From Leptidea sinapis (lineage: Eukaryota > Arthropoda > Insecta > Lepidoptera > Pieridae): 64,000 nt of DNA. The DNA is taken from NCBI RefSeq assembly GCF_905404315.1, contig NC_066266.1, positions 8,873,501 to 8,937,500 of the forward strand, given 5' to 3'. Positions 10,982 to 25,900 of this stretch are shown one piece after another. The notes beneath the pieces are model-generated. The model did not search any database. It was given only the letters and a program-made list of their open reading frames with translations, and was not told the origin of the DNA. Each line of letters opens with the position of its first letter. Position 1 is the first letter of the stretch. The translations under genes and the position numbers were made by a program.

Positions 10982-13900
10982 GTATGTTTTCTTTGTATAT
11001 AACATCATTTTTTCATGGAAAACGAGGTCAAACGAACGTACGGGTGCTTAGTAATCACTGCTGCCCACATTCTCTTGCTACACCAGAGGAATCACAAGAG
11101 CGTGGCCTATGAGGAAGGTGTACGCCCTTTTTTGAAGGTACCCATGTCGTATCATCCCGGAAACACCGCATAAGGATGTTTATACCACAGCTTTGTGGTA
11201 TGTGGAAGAAAGGATCCAGATGGTGGAGATGATATCCTAATTTGTGGCGTGTCGTGCGAAGGTGACATTCGGCGGCAGGAATTAGGTGAAACAGATCTTC
11301 GGAACACTCCCTGTGGTAAATGCGTTATCATATAGAAAAGTTTTTAATACAACACTTGCCTTAATGCACTTGTGTCTGTTCTTAGTATATTTAAAATATC
11401 TCTGTAATTTATTCTAGATCTAAATAATTAACTGTCCGCTGAATATAAGTCTGATATAGGTATTTATGTAAATTGTTAACTCGACGAATGCGCAATGCAA
11501 AAGTGAACCATTTTTGGGTATCATTTTTTTACTAGTCAGTAATTTGTGTGTATGTAACATCAAAAATTTATATAAAAAATAAGTAACAATCTCGTTTTTC
11601 GTCTCATTGTTATAAAAACGAGACGAGTTTTCGTTTTAATTTTTATCACATTTGCAGATTAATTTCTAATTTGATTTGAAATATAGAAGTGCTTAATCAA
11701 AATGAACAGCGTATTTTTCAAATTACAAAAATGAAGAATACTTCTTACCGATATTATGTTTTTTTTACGTTATATTATGTTTGACATTACACTAGATCTA
11801 AATTCAAATTCGAATATTTTTATTCAAAATAGGATTTAAAATCACTTATTGAACGTCAAAAACTACCAAAAAACTATAAAAAAAAATTGTTATTGTTAAA
11901 GTGCTAGCCCTCACTTCTGGGATAAATTATACAAATTAAATTTGTAACCATGATGTATGGAGTCATTTCCCAAGACATGTACAAACAAACCAAGATTTAC
12001 ATATTATGTGGCATGCGGATGGTTGCGTTAGAAGAGCGCTGGGACGGCTGACGAGGCGCGGGTTTGTATCCCACATCGTCTATAAATGGCACAAATTAAA
12101 TTTGAATATGCATATTTCTTTAAACCGCTCCTCTCCGTCCGTCCGGTTCCGTCCGAGCGCTTTTACCAACTGAGGCAGCCTAGCGAAACTCTCTAAGAAA
12201 ACACCGATTCACTCGATTGTACAAAACCTGCAGCCAATGATAGATTTACAGATGACGGCTATAATCCTGTAAAAAACGGAGACAGCCGAAATCCACTACG
12301 TTTTAAGCAACTGTTCGCTTTCAAACTTAGCCGGATGATACATCGTCGTCATATTATTGCAATTACTATTTCAAACTTATGTCAAATCACTGCACGTTTC
12401 ATACTAAACTAAATTTCTATTATTACTTAGGCAGTTCCGCCTCTTATTACGTAATATTTACATCCTGTTTGAACTGAGCCAACTATTATTTTCGAAATTT
12501 AGAATTGTAAATTTATTCATTGTCATTCCAGTCTGTTTAAAAGAAGTATCAATATGTGAAGCAACTAAGGCAAAAACATAAAAGGCTAAGTGATATATTG
12601 TTATTGAAATGAGACTTAAATTCCTTTTGTTAAGGTTTCAACTGTAACACGATATATACTGTAGGTTCAAATTATATACAGTGTGTAATCGTTACGTGTT
12701 GACCAAAGTTTCGACGACCTGTATAGCCGAGTGGTTAGCGATCCTATCTACTAAGCTAGAGGTCCCGGTTTCGAATCCCGTTAGGTGCAAGCATTTATAT
12801 GAGGGATATGGATGTTTGTTTCCGAGTCATGGATGTTTAAATGTATTTATGTATGTTTAATTAAGTATATTGTATTAAATATATCGTTGTCTTGCAAACC
12901 ATAATACAGGCTATATTATATGCTTAATTTGGGGCAAGATAATTTGTGTAAAAAGTGTCAATATTATAAGCAATGTTTCCGTAACTATTACAGATATCAA
13001 AATACTTTAAACTGACCTCGAAAGTAAGTTAAATTATCAATAACATGTTTAAAACATTAATTAAATTAAAATGACATCAATAACTTTTTAAAAATCCAAC
13101 GAGGAGTGTCCAAAATTTTATATATTTAACACTTGCTTGTAAATTAGTACATAACCACAGATCTATTCACGTCAGCTGTTGAGGTGAATGCTAGAGCAAC
13201 AAGACAGCCGCATAGACTGGTTTTGAAACATTGTCCTAAAACAACACTTTTTCTTAAAAACAGCCACAGCATGTGTTATTAGCAGCCATAGCTAGTGAAA
13301 TTACTGGGCAAATGAGACTTAACATCTTATGTCTAAAGATGACGAGCGCAATTGGGTTTCCACTCAGAATTTTAGGGTTTTTCAAGAATCCTGAGCGGCA
13401 CTTCATTATAATGGCCAGATGTATCAATAACCATCAGGTGAACGTCCTGCTCGTCTCGTTCCTTATTGTCATAAAGAAACCAAGTCTCTTTATAAAATTA
13501 TATAACAAATTGCTTGGGGCCTTGAAAATACTGTCAAATGAACTCCTATAATGGCTGATTGAAAATAATTTTATAGTATAAATGAATATTTAAATTAGTT
13601 TTTAAGTTTTTGCATGCTTTTAGTATAAGCTGGATAGGACAAATTGTAATATTTAAGATCTGGACATACCCTCTTCAAAGCAAAATAAATAATTTCATTT
13701 CATTTCATTTCGCATACATTTAGTTTTGAGATTAGGTACAAAGGTCTTTGTATCGCACCACAGAGACAACCCTTCCAACATGTTCTGCTTTGAACACAAA
13801 ATTTTGTACTTTATTAAATTAAAAGATAGTTTTATGACTTTCTCATAATAAATGCGTAGGACTGTTTAATATCAAAGTTTTGGATACTATTCGTTTATTT

Positions 13901-16900
13901 AAAAAAATATATTTTTTGTGAAAATAAGGGACGAGACGAGCAGGACGTTCAGCTTGTGGTAATTCATACGCCTTGCCCATTACAATGCAGTGCCGCTCAG
14001 GATTCTTGAAAAACCCCAATAATTCTTAGCATCACTACAACTGCGCTCGTCCCCTTGAGACATAAGATGTTAAGTCTCATTTTCCCATTAACTTCACAGC
14101 TACGGCGCCCTTCATAACGAAAATATTAATAAATATATTAATGTCATTTTTACTGATTCGGTATGTTCTTTCGATGTCAGTTTAAAGTTTTTTAATATCT
14201 GTAATAGCTACGGACTAAGCGCCTGGTCACACTTAATGATTACATCCTGTATAATATATCTATATATATATATATATAAAAATGAATTGCTGTTCGTTAG
14301 TCTCGCTAAAACTCGAGAACGGCTGGACCGATTTGTCAAATTTAGGTCTTGAATTATTTGTGGAAGTCCAGGGAAGGTATAAAAGGTGAATAAATATGAA
14401 AGTGTTCGGAATTAAATAAAAACACATATTTGTATATACATTTTCTATGAGAGAATTTATTGACGCACGGTTTGACAGTTCTGCTGTGAAACAATTTCAT
14501 TACATCAACAGGGAGCATATTTTACGAAATAATTCTTGATGTTATGATATATTATTGACAAATTAATAAAAAACATTATTTTATTTATTATATTATACAG
14601 AACAACGTCTGTCGGGTCAACTAGTATATAATATATATGTTACAACCTATTAGGTCATTTATATAATATACAGTATGATGTGGCATTGAATGAACAATAG
14701 TGAAGTAGTCAAGAACACATCAACGACCTTAACATGGTTTTTTTATATATTTTTACCTTTAAAATATTAGGTATTGATATCAGAGAGTTAAATTTATTAA
14801 TCTTAATGACTGTTAATTAACCTCAATTAACTGTAAATGGATTATATTATATTTTATATTTGTCACCAATTTATTATGTTATATTATGTGGTCGTAATTG
14901 TTAAATCTAATTTTCTCGCACTAAGCAAACTAATTTAATATAATATGTATTACTTGTGAGATACATTGTATTTTAATTAAAAAAATAGGTCATGCGAGGG
15001 CTAAGAAAATCTATTTAGTTAAAACATAATTGATTTTTAATGAATAAAAATAAATAAGGTCACTATAAGATGTTGCTAGGTTAGCTTAATACGTAATAAC
15101 TTAAGACAGAAGGACCCATCACAACTTTTACGGCAAAAGAAGTGAGTTAGTTTGGTTGTTTTTTTGATGACATTTCATATTATGTTAGTTCTAGGGTCTG
15201 TTTTTCTGAAAGAGGGGCACAAACGACCATACATACGAGTTACCTAATCTGTACACACCACGTCCTATGGGACTCACTCGTAAATAACCCCTGTATACTG
15301 TGATAAGAGTAAAAGGTTCTGCCCATTAGACACACCAACGCGTTTGGTGTTTTGACATTTTTCTACTATTTTAATAATATTTTGGAGGTGAAAACTAGCA
15401 TCTGTGTAATTTGAAAGTCGATGAAACGAAAATGCGAGACAGTAAAAAGAGACAGACACATAAATAATAATAATAATAATATTGACACACTTTTTACACA
15501 AATTATCTTGCCCCAAGTTAAGCATATATAGCCTGCGTTATGGGTTACAAGACAACGATATATTTAATACAATATACTTACTTAAACATACATAAATTCA
15601 TATAAACATACATAAATACATTTAAACATCCATGACTCGGAAACACACATCCATATTCATCATATAAATGCTAGCACCTACCGGGATTCGAACCCGGGAC
15701 CTCTAGCTTAGTAGGTAGGATCGATAACCACTCGGCTATACAGGTCGTCGAATAAATTCAAACGATTTAACGTGGCGGAAAATGAGATAGGAAGCATTAT
15801 ACAGTGTTTTGGTACCAGGCGATCAGAATTGAAGAAGATATTGTCTTATGTATGACGCGAGTATAAGTAATATATTCTGACGTCATGCGCCCGACGTATG
15901 ACTACATAGACACCAGGAGAGGCGGTGATAGTTATGTCATATTCATAGCCGTTGAAATGATGCGTCATCTGAGCAACAAGTACCAGGACTTCATATGCCG
16001 TTCATGCACAATGCAGACACACATTTTTTTTCAACAGAAAACCACCAAAGGAGAACTTTACGGGCGTTTTTACCATTTTCCTACGAAAGCGTGCAATATT
16101 TGAAGTTAAAATATAGTATTCCAGATTTGTACTGTACTCGTACAAAACTTTTATTTCTCGTGCTATCTTACGTTAATAAGAATGGAATTGAATATAACTT
16201 ACTTTATTACCGCATAGTTTAAATAATTTAAAATATGATACAGTGGTCATGGTGGCGAAAATCACACAACCAATGGAAGAGAATTAAATAAATTTCAATT
16301 TACATACAAGTTATAAACAAACATAATTACTGTCTTATTTTCTAAAAATAATTTAATGATATTTAACTTAATTTGGCGGTATAATAATGTTTTAATTGGT
16401 TGTATCTATTACCTTCTTTATCACAATTTTTTTCTGCAAACGTAAAATAAAACGAGTGCGTAGTAACATAAGTAAACTTTTTTTTTTGTTATTGGCATAC
16501 CTAAGTGGACTTTGTGCTCTACGTGTAAGAATAAAAAATATCTCCTGTCTCCTTTGCGCTCAAACTAGATACCACATGCGTAGTCACAAAGTGCGGCAAC
16601 TAATACTACGCCTAAGGGCGTACTCGGGCCAGTGTCGAACAATGTGTGACATTGACTTGCCACATGTTTTGCCATTGCTAATAATTGAAACTAAAATGAT
16701 AATTGAATAAATAAAGTTGTAAAAATAATACTACATGAAATAAGAAAGATACTGAGTCACATATCATCAGTTAGTATTGTATTTTATTAATTTCAATGTA
16801 AAATAACACGAAGCGTATGTTACAAAATTTGAAAGATGCCATTGAGTGTCAAGATGCCACGCACCCAAGCATCTAATAGTTGCAGTAATATAGAAGCTAT

Positions 16901-19900
16901 TATTAAAACTTAGGTAGTGCGGTATCTAGTTGTAGCGCGGCGGAGACCAATCCTTAATCTGAGCTTTGAATACATGAATCTTTGTACAACGAAAAGCGGC
17001 TCGAATCATCAGCGATCAAGTGTGATGTGGGTTATCTCTGCATCTCTACGCATTTATCACGGGGAGTGCTCAGAGGAGCTGTTCGGGTTGATTCCAGCGG
17101 CCGATTTCCACCACCGGATATTACGTGCAAAGTACCACCCGCATCCCGTTGACGTCTGGCATTCCACAACCGTGCATTTTGCAATAACTTTCTTGCCTCG
17201 CACAGCCACTTTGTGGAATCAATTACCGGTTGTGGTTTTCCCGAACAGACGACTTAGGAACCTTAAAAAAAGCACACTCCCACCTTAAAGGCCGGCAACG
17301 CATATCTTGACACCTGTTGTTGCGGATGTCCACTGGCGGTTGCCTCACCTCTCTTCGCCGTCTCTTATATATAAATAAACGCTCCATTACCGTCTGAAGA
17401 AAATTTAATTCAACAATTTATTTTTCAGGTAGTTTATCATACCTAACCCAACCTGTAGGAGCAATAATGTCGGGACCCATCGTCGATTTGTTTGGGCGAA
17501 AGAATGCAATGTTTCTAGTCAATATACCACATTTAGTTGCGTGGACTCTTATGTACTTCGCAAATGACCTGCCAACTCTCTTCATTGCAAATGGACTATT
17601 AGGATTAGGAACTGGAGTTATGGAGGCGCCTATCAACTCTTATGTCGGCGAAATAAGGTGATTTTATTTATTTTAGCTACAATTATTTTGATTTATTCAT
17701 TTCAGAGAGACCTATGGAATACTGTTTCATACATATTCTGTTAAGATACATAATAGCTTTAAGAGTAAATGTATACACTTTTATAATAAAGTCCCAGCCA
17801 CTCTCCGGGCATTATCTATAAATAAATTTAAATGTTTTATTAAAAAATGTCTCTATGTACTCCACAGCTGAATATCTAAGAGATCAGACAGCCTGGGACT
17901 ACACTATGATTATTTTATAGCAAAAACAGTACAATATTGTATATTTTATTTAAAAGAGCGCAAAAAAGAATGCTGGGAGAGTTCTTGCGCCGCTTCTTTT
18001 CTCTCAGAGCGCAATTTGTTTCCGAAGCGGTAGTGGCATGTAGTATATTAGAAATGACATCAAAAATAAAGGAACAAGTTATTTTTATTAGTAAATGTAT
18101 TAATAATAGTATTTCTATGTATTCGTATTAAAATTGCATACTTTGGTTATTTCATATTTATTATTCTTCACACATGGCAGCTATAATAAAGATGCACATA
18201 ATAACACGATACATCTCATGATAAATATTTCTTTTAAATTACTGAATCTACCATAATATGTTTAAAAAAAAGTAGAACTCGTGAGAAGAACATACAAGAA
18301 TCTCTAAATATGGTATCAAACAATATAATGCTGAAGTATATGCTTGAAGAAATATTATTATTCTAATTTATATGACTAAGTTATTGCAAAAAAAAAATCG
18401 TAAGAAGCGATTCCTGCACTATCGCCCAAACTGACACGTCGACTTATCAGACACGATATCCGAATCATGGTTGGTAACCTAACGGGTCACACATCGAATA
18501 ATAACCACTTCGGCGTAATGGACAGTCCTAAGAGCAAAGGATGTCTGGCTGAGGACGAAACTCACTCATGTCATCCTGGTGCACGACTGGCCAACCAACG
18601 GGCAAAAACTTTAGTAAATACGAGGTCGCTCCAAGAAGTCTGCGAACACTCCGGGAGAACGCAATCATCATCATCAGCCGAAAGACGTCCACTGCTGGAC
18701 AAAGGCCTCCCCAAAGATTTCCACGACGATCGGTCCTGCGCTGCCCTCATCCAACGTATTCTGACAATCTTGACCAGATCGTCGATCCATCTTGTGGGAA
18801 GCCCACCACCACTGCGTCTTCTGGTACGTGGTCGCCATTCGAGGACTTTACTGCCCCAATGTGTCCTGCCCACTGCTACTTCAGTTTCGCAATTAATTGG
18901 GGCGATGTAACTTTGGTTCCACTACGAATCTTCTCATTTCAGATTCGATCTCGCAATACTACTCGCACACAAAATCAACTAATTTAATTACGAAAAAAGG
19001 AGCCTCTATACCATACCATACCAATCCAATTAAAAACTATTTGAATTTGAAATATATTAATATGCATTGGGACATTTAACGTTTTAACGTGTCCTTAACA
19101 GATAACATAATCGAAGTGTGGCAATGAACAAGTTTCCCAAAATACATGATAGCGATAATAAAAAGTATTGGGTCAATGATTTTCTATGTTGTATTATTTC
19201 ATAATTCTTACGGACTATGATTATCTAGTGTTGTAAAATGATAATCCGAATGAGGTAATCAAAACTCTTTACGAAGTAGCGGTAGATTCAATGAGAAAAA
19301 ATTTTTTTTTGACATTCATAAGTGTCATTTCCGTGATCTACATGAATAAAGTGATTTTGATTTGATTTGAAAACAATTTGTTATGTTGTTTTAAAGTGAA
19401 AACCGTCACTTCTGTGATTAAGGCGCGGTCATACCTTAATATCAAGAAAAATTGGTTTCTTAGGGAGTCGATTACAACATAACGCAATGAAAATATTCCG
19501 ACGCAAAAAATACAGTACACAAAGAAGGATTTAATGATAATTTTTAACCGATTAGAATATTTATATATAATTTGAAATATCCAATAAAAAATTTGGAAGT
19601 TGATTCCCAAAAATAAGCTTTGTAATCAAAAATCTCCGAATTTTAACGATAACAATATTCTTTTTTTTTAGAGAATTGAATAGAATTAGTACTTTTCTAA
19701 AACTTAAACCGAACAATTTTTCAATTTATTATGTAAATTTTGAATAAACTAAAGAAAACCAGTAAAATAAATGCCCATTTACTTAGCTTAGCCACATGAC
19801 CAACACAAATAATGTAGGGTTGGTTGTAGCGTTTACAATCCTAGTCAGTCCGCGCCTTAATTAAACAAATTAAATTCATTTTCTATGTTGTGTATATAAA

Positions 19901-22900
19901 CATTACTTTAGATTTGCGACATTTCAAGTAAATTTCCTAATATGCAAATATTGGGGCCGAGCAGGCTATCAACTGTAAAGTAGATCCTGTAGATGAAGTC
20001 ACAACCTGAGAGTTGAACAAGACATACAAGATTTATCAACGATACGTCACTCGAACGGTTGGCCTTCCACTGGAAGAGCGCTCGCACTGAACGCTACGGG
20101 TTCCAGTACCGCATCGTTCATAAATTTCGTTTGCAAATTACAAAATATTCTGAGCTTCCAAAATCTTAATATTGTACTCATGAATTAGGTACTTTAATAT
20201 TTTTTTATTGTAAGTGAAGAGATGGTCACAACATTTTCTAATAGAGGTTTATTGTCATGTCTTTAGAACCCACCGAAACAAACGGACACCAAGTGAAAAA
20301 ACTTGATGTAACGAAAGAGTATATATAAAATATAAAAAAAAGGTATCCTTACTACTATTATAAATGTGAATGTAAGTTTATTTGTTACGCTTTTACGCCG
20401 CAGCTACAGAACCGATTTTGATGAAATTTGGTACAGCGATTGACTAGAGCTTGGGAAACGACATAGGCTTTTAGGCACATTTTATCCCGAATAAATCCAT
20501 GGTTCCCGTGGGATTTGTGTAAAATTTAAATTCACGTCGATGAGCTATAACTATACCAACAGTTGGTTTAGTTTGCCATAGCAATCTTCCTCTTAATAAG
20601 ATTCATATAATATGTGGAGAACGGGAGCGAAAACGGGAACCGGAACTGGAATAGGACATGCGGTAATCTTCAATTCCAAACTTGCTTATTATTTCTAAGA
20701 ACCCATTAGCTAGTATAGGTATATATCATCCTTACCTTAATAACTATAAAATCATTGGTCAGAAAAACATGGATTATTAGTAGGCACATTACTGGATCAG
20801 GCAGCAAAAGAGGCTGAATGGAGTTACGTTTGTGATGGGTGCATGACTGGTATTAAAAATGCTTTTGTACATTCCAGTGAACCTTCGATCCGCGGTTCGT
20901 TGTGTACATTGACGCAAGTATTTACCTCCATTGGTATATTTGTGATATACTTCCTGGGGACGGTGGTCAGTTGGCGGTACGCGGCGCTCATCTGTCTCGC
21001 AGCTCCTATATCTTCTATGCTCCTAGTACTTTTGGTGAGTTACCTTTCCATCTTTCTCATTTTCTAAGTCCTGTACCCAAAGGGTAACCAATGACAGCGG
21101 TGAGTAATAAGCAAAGACTTATGGAAGAGAGGACAAACGAGCGTACAGGTCACCTGGTGATCACCGCCACCCACATTCTGTTGCAACACCACAGGAATCG
21201 TAAGAGTGCACGCGCTTTTTTGGAAAGATATGCATGTCGTATCGTCCCGGAAACACCGCAAAAGGAAGCTCCTTCCACAGCTTGGTTCCTTGAAAACCTC
21301 ATTGTGGAGAAATGCTCCACATCCAGATGGTGGGGATAGAATAACAATATACTAGCTTATAGACAGAGTGCGCAAGAGAGAACATCTCTAACGGATATAC
21401 AGCAGAATGGAAAAGGAAAGCAAATCCATTGTTGCTGTAACCGACCTTGATTCACAAGTCCTTACCAGTAAGCCACTGACGATATTAGCCAATGTGAAGC
21501 ATTGCTCGTTGTAACCAGTACCTATATGATATTTTGTTGTAACGAAGTAAAGCTATTGAAGGTCTTAAAAATATCAAGCGAGATATTCATGAGTTTACTT
21601 TGTCTCTTGCAGGTACCTGAAACGCCAGTATGGCTGCTGGTTAAGGGTCGCGAAAAAGATGCCTTAAAATCCCTCTGCTACCTCCGCGGGTGGACCAAGC
21701 CTGAGAACGTGAGAGAGGAGTTTGATGAGCTGGTCGTCTACACGAAGAACTTGAAGAGATGTGTCTTGTGTAGTGACACTGATGACGTAGACAAATGTGA
21801 ACACTTCTCTATGAACTGCTTCACTAGGTAAGCATTCAAACCACTGACCTCTACTATATACCACTGGACTGGCAGCTTTCAAAGTGTTTTTGTGCCTGTT
21901 TGGTATTCGCCATTTTGGCGCTGTTGGCCATGTAGCGAGAGTCTGCGGTACTAAAACTAGTGCTGACAACTTCAGCAAACATCGATAGATGGTGGGAAAC
22001 TATTTACAAAAAAAATATGTACTATATTACGATGATTCTTGAAGTAAAAATAACACGGAAAACGAATGAAATTAATTCGAAATGCAAATATACTTCAGAG
22101 TACTGTATGTTCCTTGCATCCATTTGTATTATACGTCGAATAGTTCTCTGAATGTTCGCGAGTGGCGCTTCAAATAGGCACAAAAAATTTGCTGTCAAAC
22201 ATATGAAACATATGGATTCAAACCGTTGGATGGATAATTTATACACCTAGATAGACTGTGATAGCTGTGAAAACGTCCAAAAAAATAGAGTTTAGAACTA
22301 ACCTCTATTTTGAGCAATTCACGCACACTAACAGAAAGACTCATACAAATCGCGAGTGCAAGTCGTAGCTTGTCACGCTCACTAAAGTAATATTCCTGGC
22401 CTGTTTTTATGGGTTGTCTAATAGCAAGAGATTACCTACACATATATCTAATATTGAAACCATTCAAACATATTTTTGGACGATAAGGGATGAGACGAGT
22501 TGGACGTTCAGCTAATGGTAATTGATACGTTTTGTCCATTGCAATGTAGTGCCGCTCAGGATTATTGAAAAACAAAAAAAACTCTGAGTGGCACTACAAT
22601 AATTGCACTCGTCGCATTGAGACATAAGATATTAAATCTCATTTGTCCTGTAATTTCACTACCTTCAGACCGAAACAATAATGCTTACACATAACGATGA
22701 CCAATTAGCCGAATGGTTAGTGACCACTTCTAAGCTAGAGGTCCAGGATTCGAATCCCGGTAGGTGATTTATATGATGAATATGGATGTTTGTTTGCGAT
22801 TCATGGATGTTTATGTGTTATTTATGTAAGTATATCGTTGTCTTGTACCCATAGCACAGGCTCTGCCTAGTTTGGGGCAAGATAATTTGGGTAAAAGTGT

Positions 22901-25900
22901 GTCAATATTATTATTATTATATTATATTATTACATAAAACTACTTCACGGCAGAAATAGGCGCCGTTGTGGTAGCCATAATCATACATACCTGTATTATT
23001 ATGACGTATTCATTTATATGATTGTATCATTCACTTAATTAATATTCAACAACTGGGTCGAAATAACTGCTGCAAGTATCTAATTAACGTTCATATCAAT
23101 AGCATGATATCAACCCCCAAGGGGTCAAATAGGGAATTAAATTTTTATGCAACTTTATAATCCTTGGAAATGTTTGCATAAAATTTCGTATGAGTTGAGT
23201 ACAGCAAAAATAATGAGTTACAAGTTTTTACATTATTACAGCGTTTTCCAAAATTCAACCCCTGAGTGGTTCAAATAAGGGTTGAATGTTTTAAATAATG
23301 CACTGGGCAATCCCTTAGTCCTAGAAACTCAAAACTTTAACACGTTTTCCTCTTATGACGTAAACATATACTAAGGAAGATTTTTTTTTTAAAGTACCTA
23401 CATAAAAAGGTTAAAGAAGTTCTACAGTAAACATGCGCAAGCGAAGCTGTGGGCGGAAGCTAGTTTACAATTTAAGGCTTCCAATCGTGATAAACACATT
23501 CAAAAATAAATATTTTTCAAGATTTTCAACATACATTGTAAAGAAAAAACTTAGTTAAAGTGTTACTCATTTGTACAATGTTTTATAAAAGATCGTGAGA
23601 AATTATATGTACCTACTGTCTACAATACGAAGATAAAACACGTATTCGTAATATTTTTACACATAGCAACTATGAAACTCCCATAAACCGCAGCCTTCTG
23701 TAGTTTAGTGTGTAACCAGCCTATCGAAACTCTAAAAAAAGCGATTGTATGAGACGTGCAGTGATTGATTGATTGACAAATGCCGGTTATAATCTTGTTG
23801 AAAACGGAGATAGCCGAAATCCACTACGTTTTAAGCAACTGTTCGCTTTCAAACTGAACCGGATTATACTTCGTCGCCAATCGCCATACTGTAATTACTA
23901 CTATTTCAAACTAATGTCCAACATTACGAAAGTAGTATTTTAGAATCAGTATTTTACAGTAACAACATAATCTATTACAGGCCAAGACACAAATATATTT
24001 TTAATTAATATCCGTTAAAACAAAGAGAAATAACGATAAAAACACTAAAATTAATCGCAATTCAGCTGAGAAGAAGCCACAAGAAATTTATTTGTTGGTG
24101 ATCAAAAATGTTTTATTATTACATATAAAAAAGATATTTATCTTTGCTTTCACTTCACACGATGTGTGGGCTAATAATATAAGCCTCACGCAATAAGGTC
24201 ACTATGACTATGACAATCTTAATGACGTCATAGTGAGGTCAGGTCCAGGCAGACACTTCAAAAATAACCAATCAAGGAAACCGTTTGCAAATTGACACCA
24301 TGTAGCCGTTAATTTGACATGGTTCTATTTATAGCAAAGATAGTTAATATCAAAGACATTAAAAGACAATAGACCAACAATAACTTATTGAATAGGGTAT
24401 GTTCCGATATGCACTGCGACCACTGTACAGTGTGACGTCAATTTAGTATACTGTGAAGCCGTTCCTTTATAGCCAGTTGTACTGGTTACTATTTAAAACG
24501 AAACGCAATCCCGTATACTGTCAGCCGCATTTTTTGACACAGAATTCAAATGAGTGTATTAAACTTTTCTAGTTCATTAAGAAAACTTTTAAAACTAAAA
24601 TTAAATCATGGTCTATTCTGACAGGACACTAATGGACACTAAATTGTTTCAAAATGGTTTCATGGTCTTCACCTATTCCGTGTCTTTTTCACACCTAGGT
24701 TTTTATGTAAGGATAGTTATCTCACTTTCACACAGGGTTCGTCTGTTACGGTACTATACTAAGTTTATGGTACAGACTCTTTAGTTCCACTGATATTGCA
24801 AAAAGAATGATAGAGGAAGTGATTAATTCATATCAGGCATCCCGAATACTTACTTTACTTACTATTCGAAATACCAAAATTCCAACTTTATAAATTAGTG
24901 TCCTCAGCCTCGCAAATACGTTGTTTTCTATCATATCAAATCATAATCCCTTTTATTTATATACGTCACGGAAGTGACACTTAAGAGTGACTGCTACTTC
25001 GTAAAGGGTTGAGCTAATTTGAAGAAGTAGCAAGAAACTCATTGAAGAACATCTCCCTTACTATTTTTATACCTATATGTTTTATTTATTTCCAGATCCA
25101 TTTACAAATTCCGATACATAATGATGGCCAAGGAGACACTGCGTCCATTAACACTCGTGGTGCTATACTTCATGTTCTACGTGATGAGTGGCCTGCAGCC
25201 GATCAGACCAAACATGGTGAACGTGTGTGGAGCCTTAGGGATGCCACTTGATGGGAAACAAGTTGTGGTAAGGATAATTATTATTGTTGTGTCTTTATGT
25301 GATCTATCTGACTGGGCTTTCCCAAAAAAATCATATGGACAAACTTGCCATGGAAAGAAGCATTCTAGGGTTAAAACTAAAAGACAAAGTCAGTAATACT
25401 CACATGCATGTCGACAAACTGGAATGGGGGTGGATTGGGCATTTGCTTCATTACAAATAAGAAAATTGCCCTGTGCTTCCCCGGGACATTAAAAGAACAA
25501 GGAAGTCCCAGGCTCAAGGGTAAGAGGCCACTAAGGACGTTTATCAGTGGGAGGCTTCTTTGCACAGTATGCCGGCTAGATTATGGGTACCACAACGGCA
25601 CCTATGTCTGCCGTGAAGCAGACCTATTTCTGCCGTGAAGCAGACACAATGTAAACATTATTGTGCGTAGGTCTGAAATCTGCGCTGTAGCTAGTGAAAT
25701 TAATGGGCAAATGAGACTTAACATCTTGCATCGCGGTGAATTTTTGGCTTTGTCAAGAATCTTGAGTGGCACTGTATTGTTATGGGCATGGCGTATCCAT
25801 TACTAACAGCTGAACGATCTGCTCATCTCATCCCTTATTGTCATTAATAAAAAAAGAAGCAAACAGGTTACCCAAAAGATCGCCATAGAACTTGAAGTTG

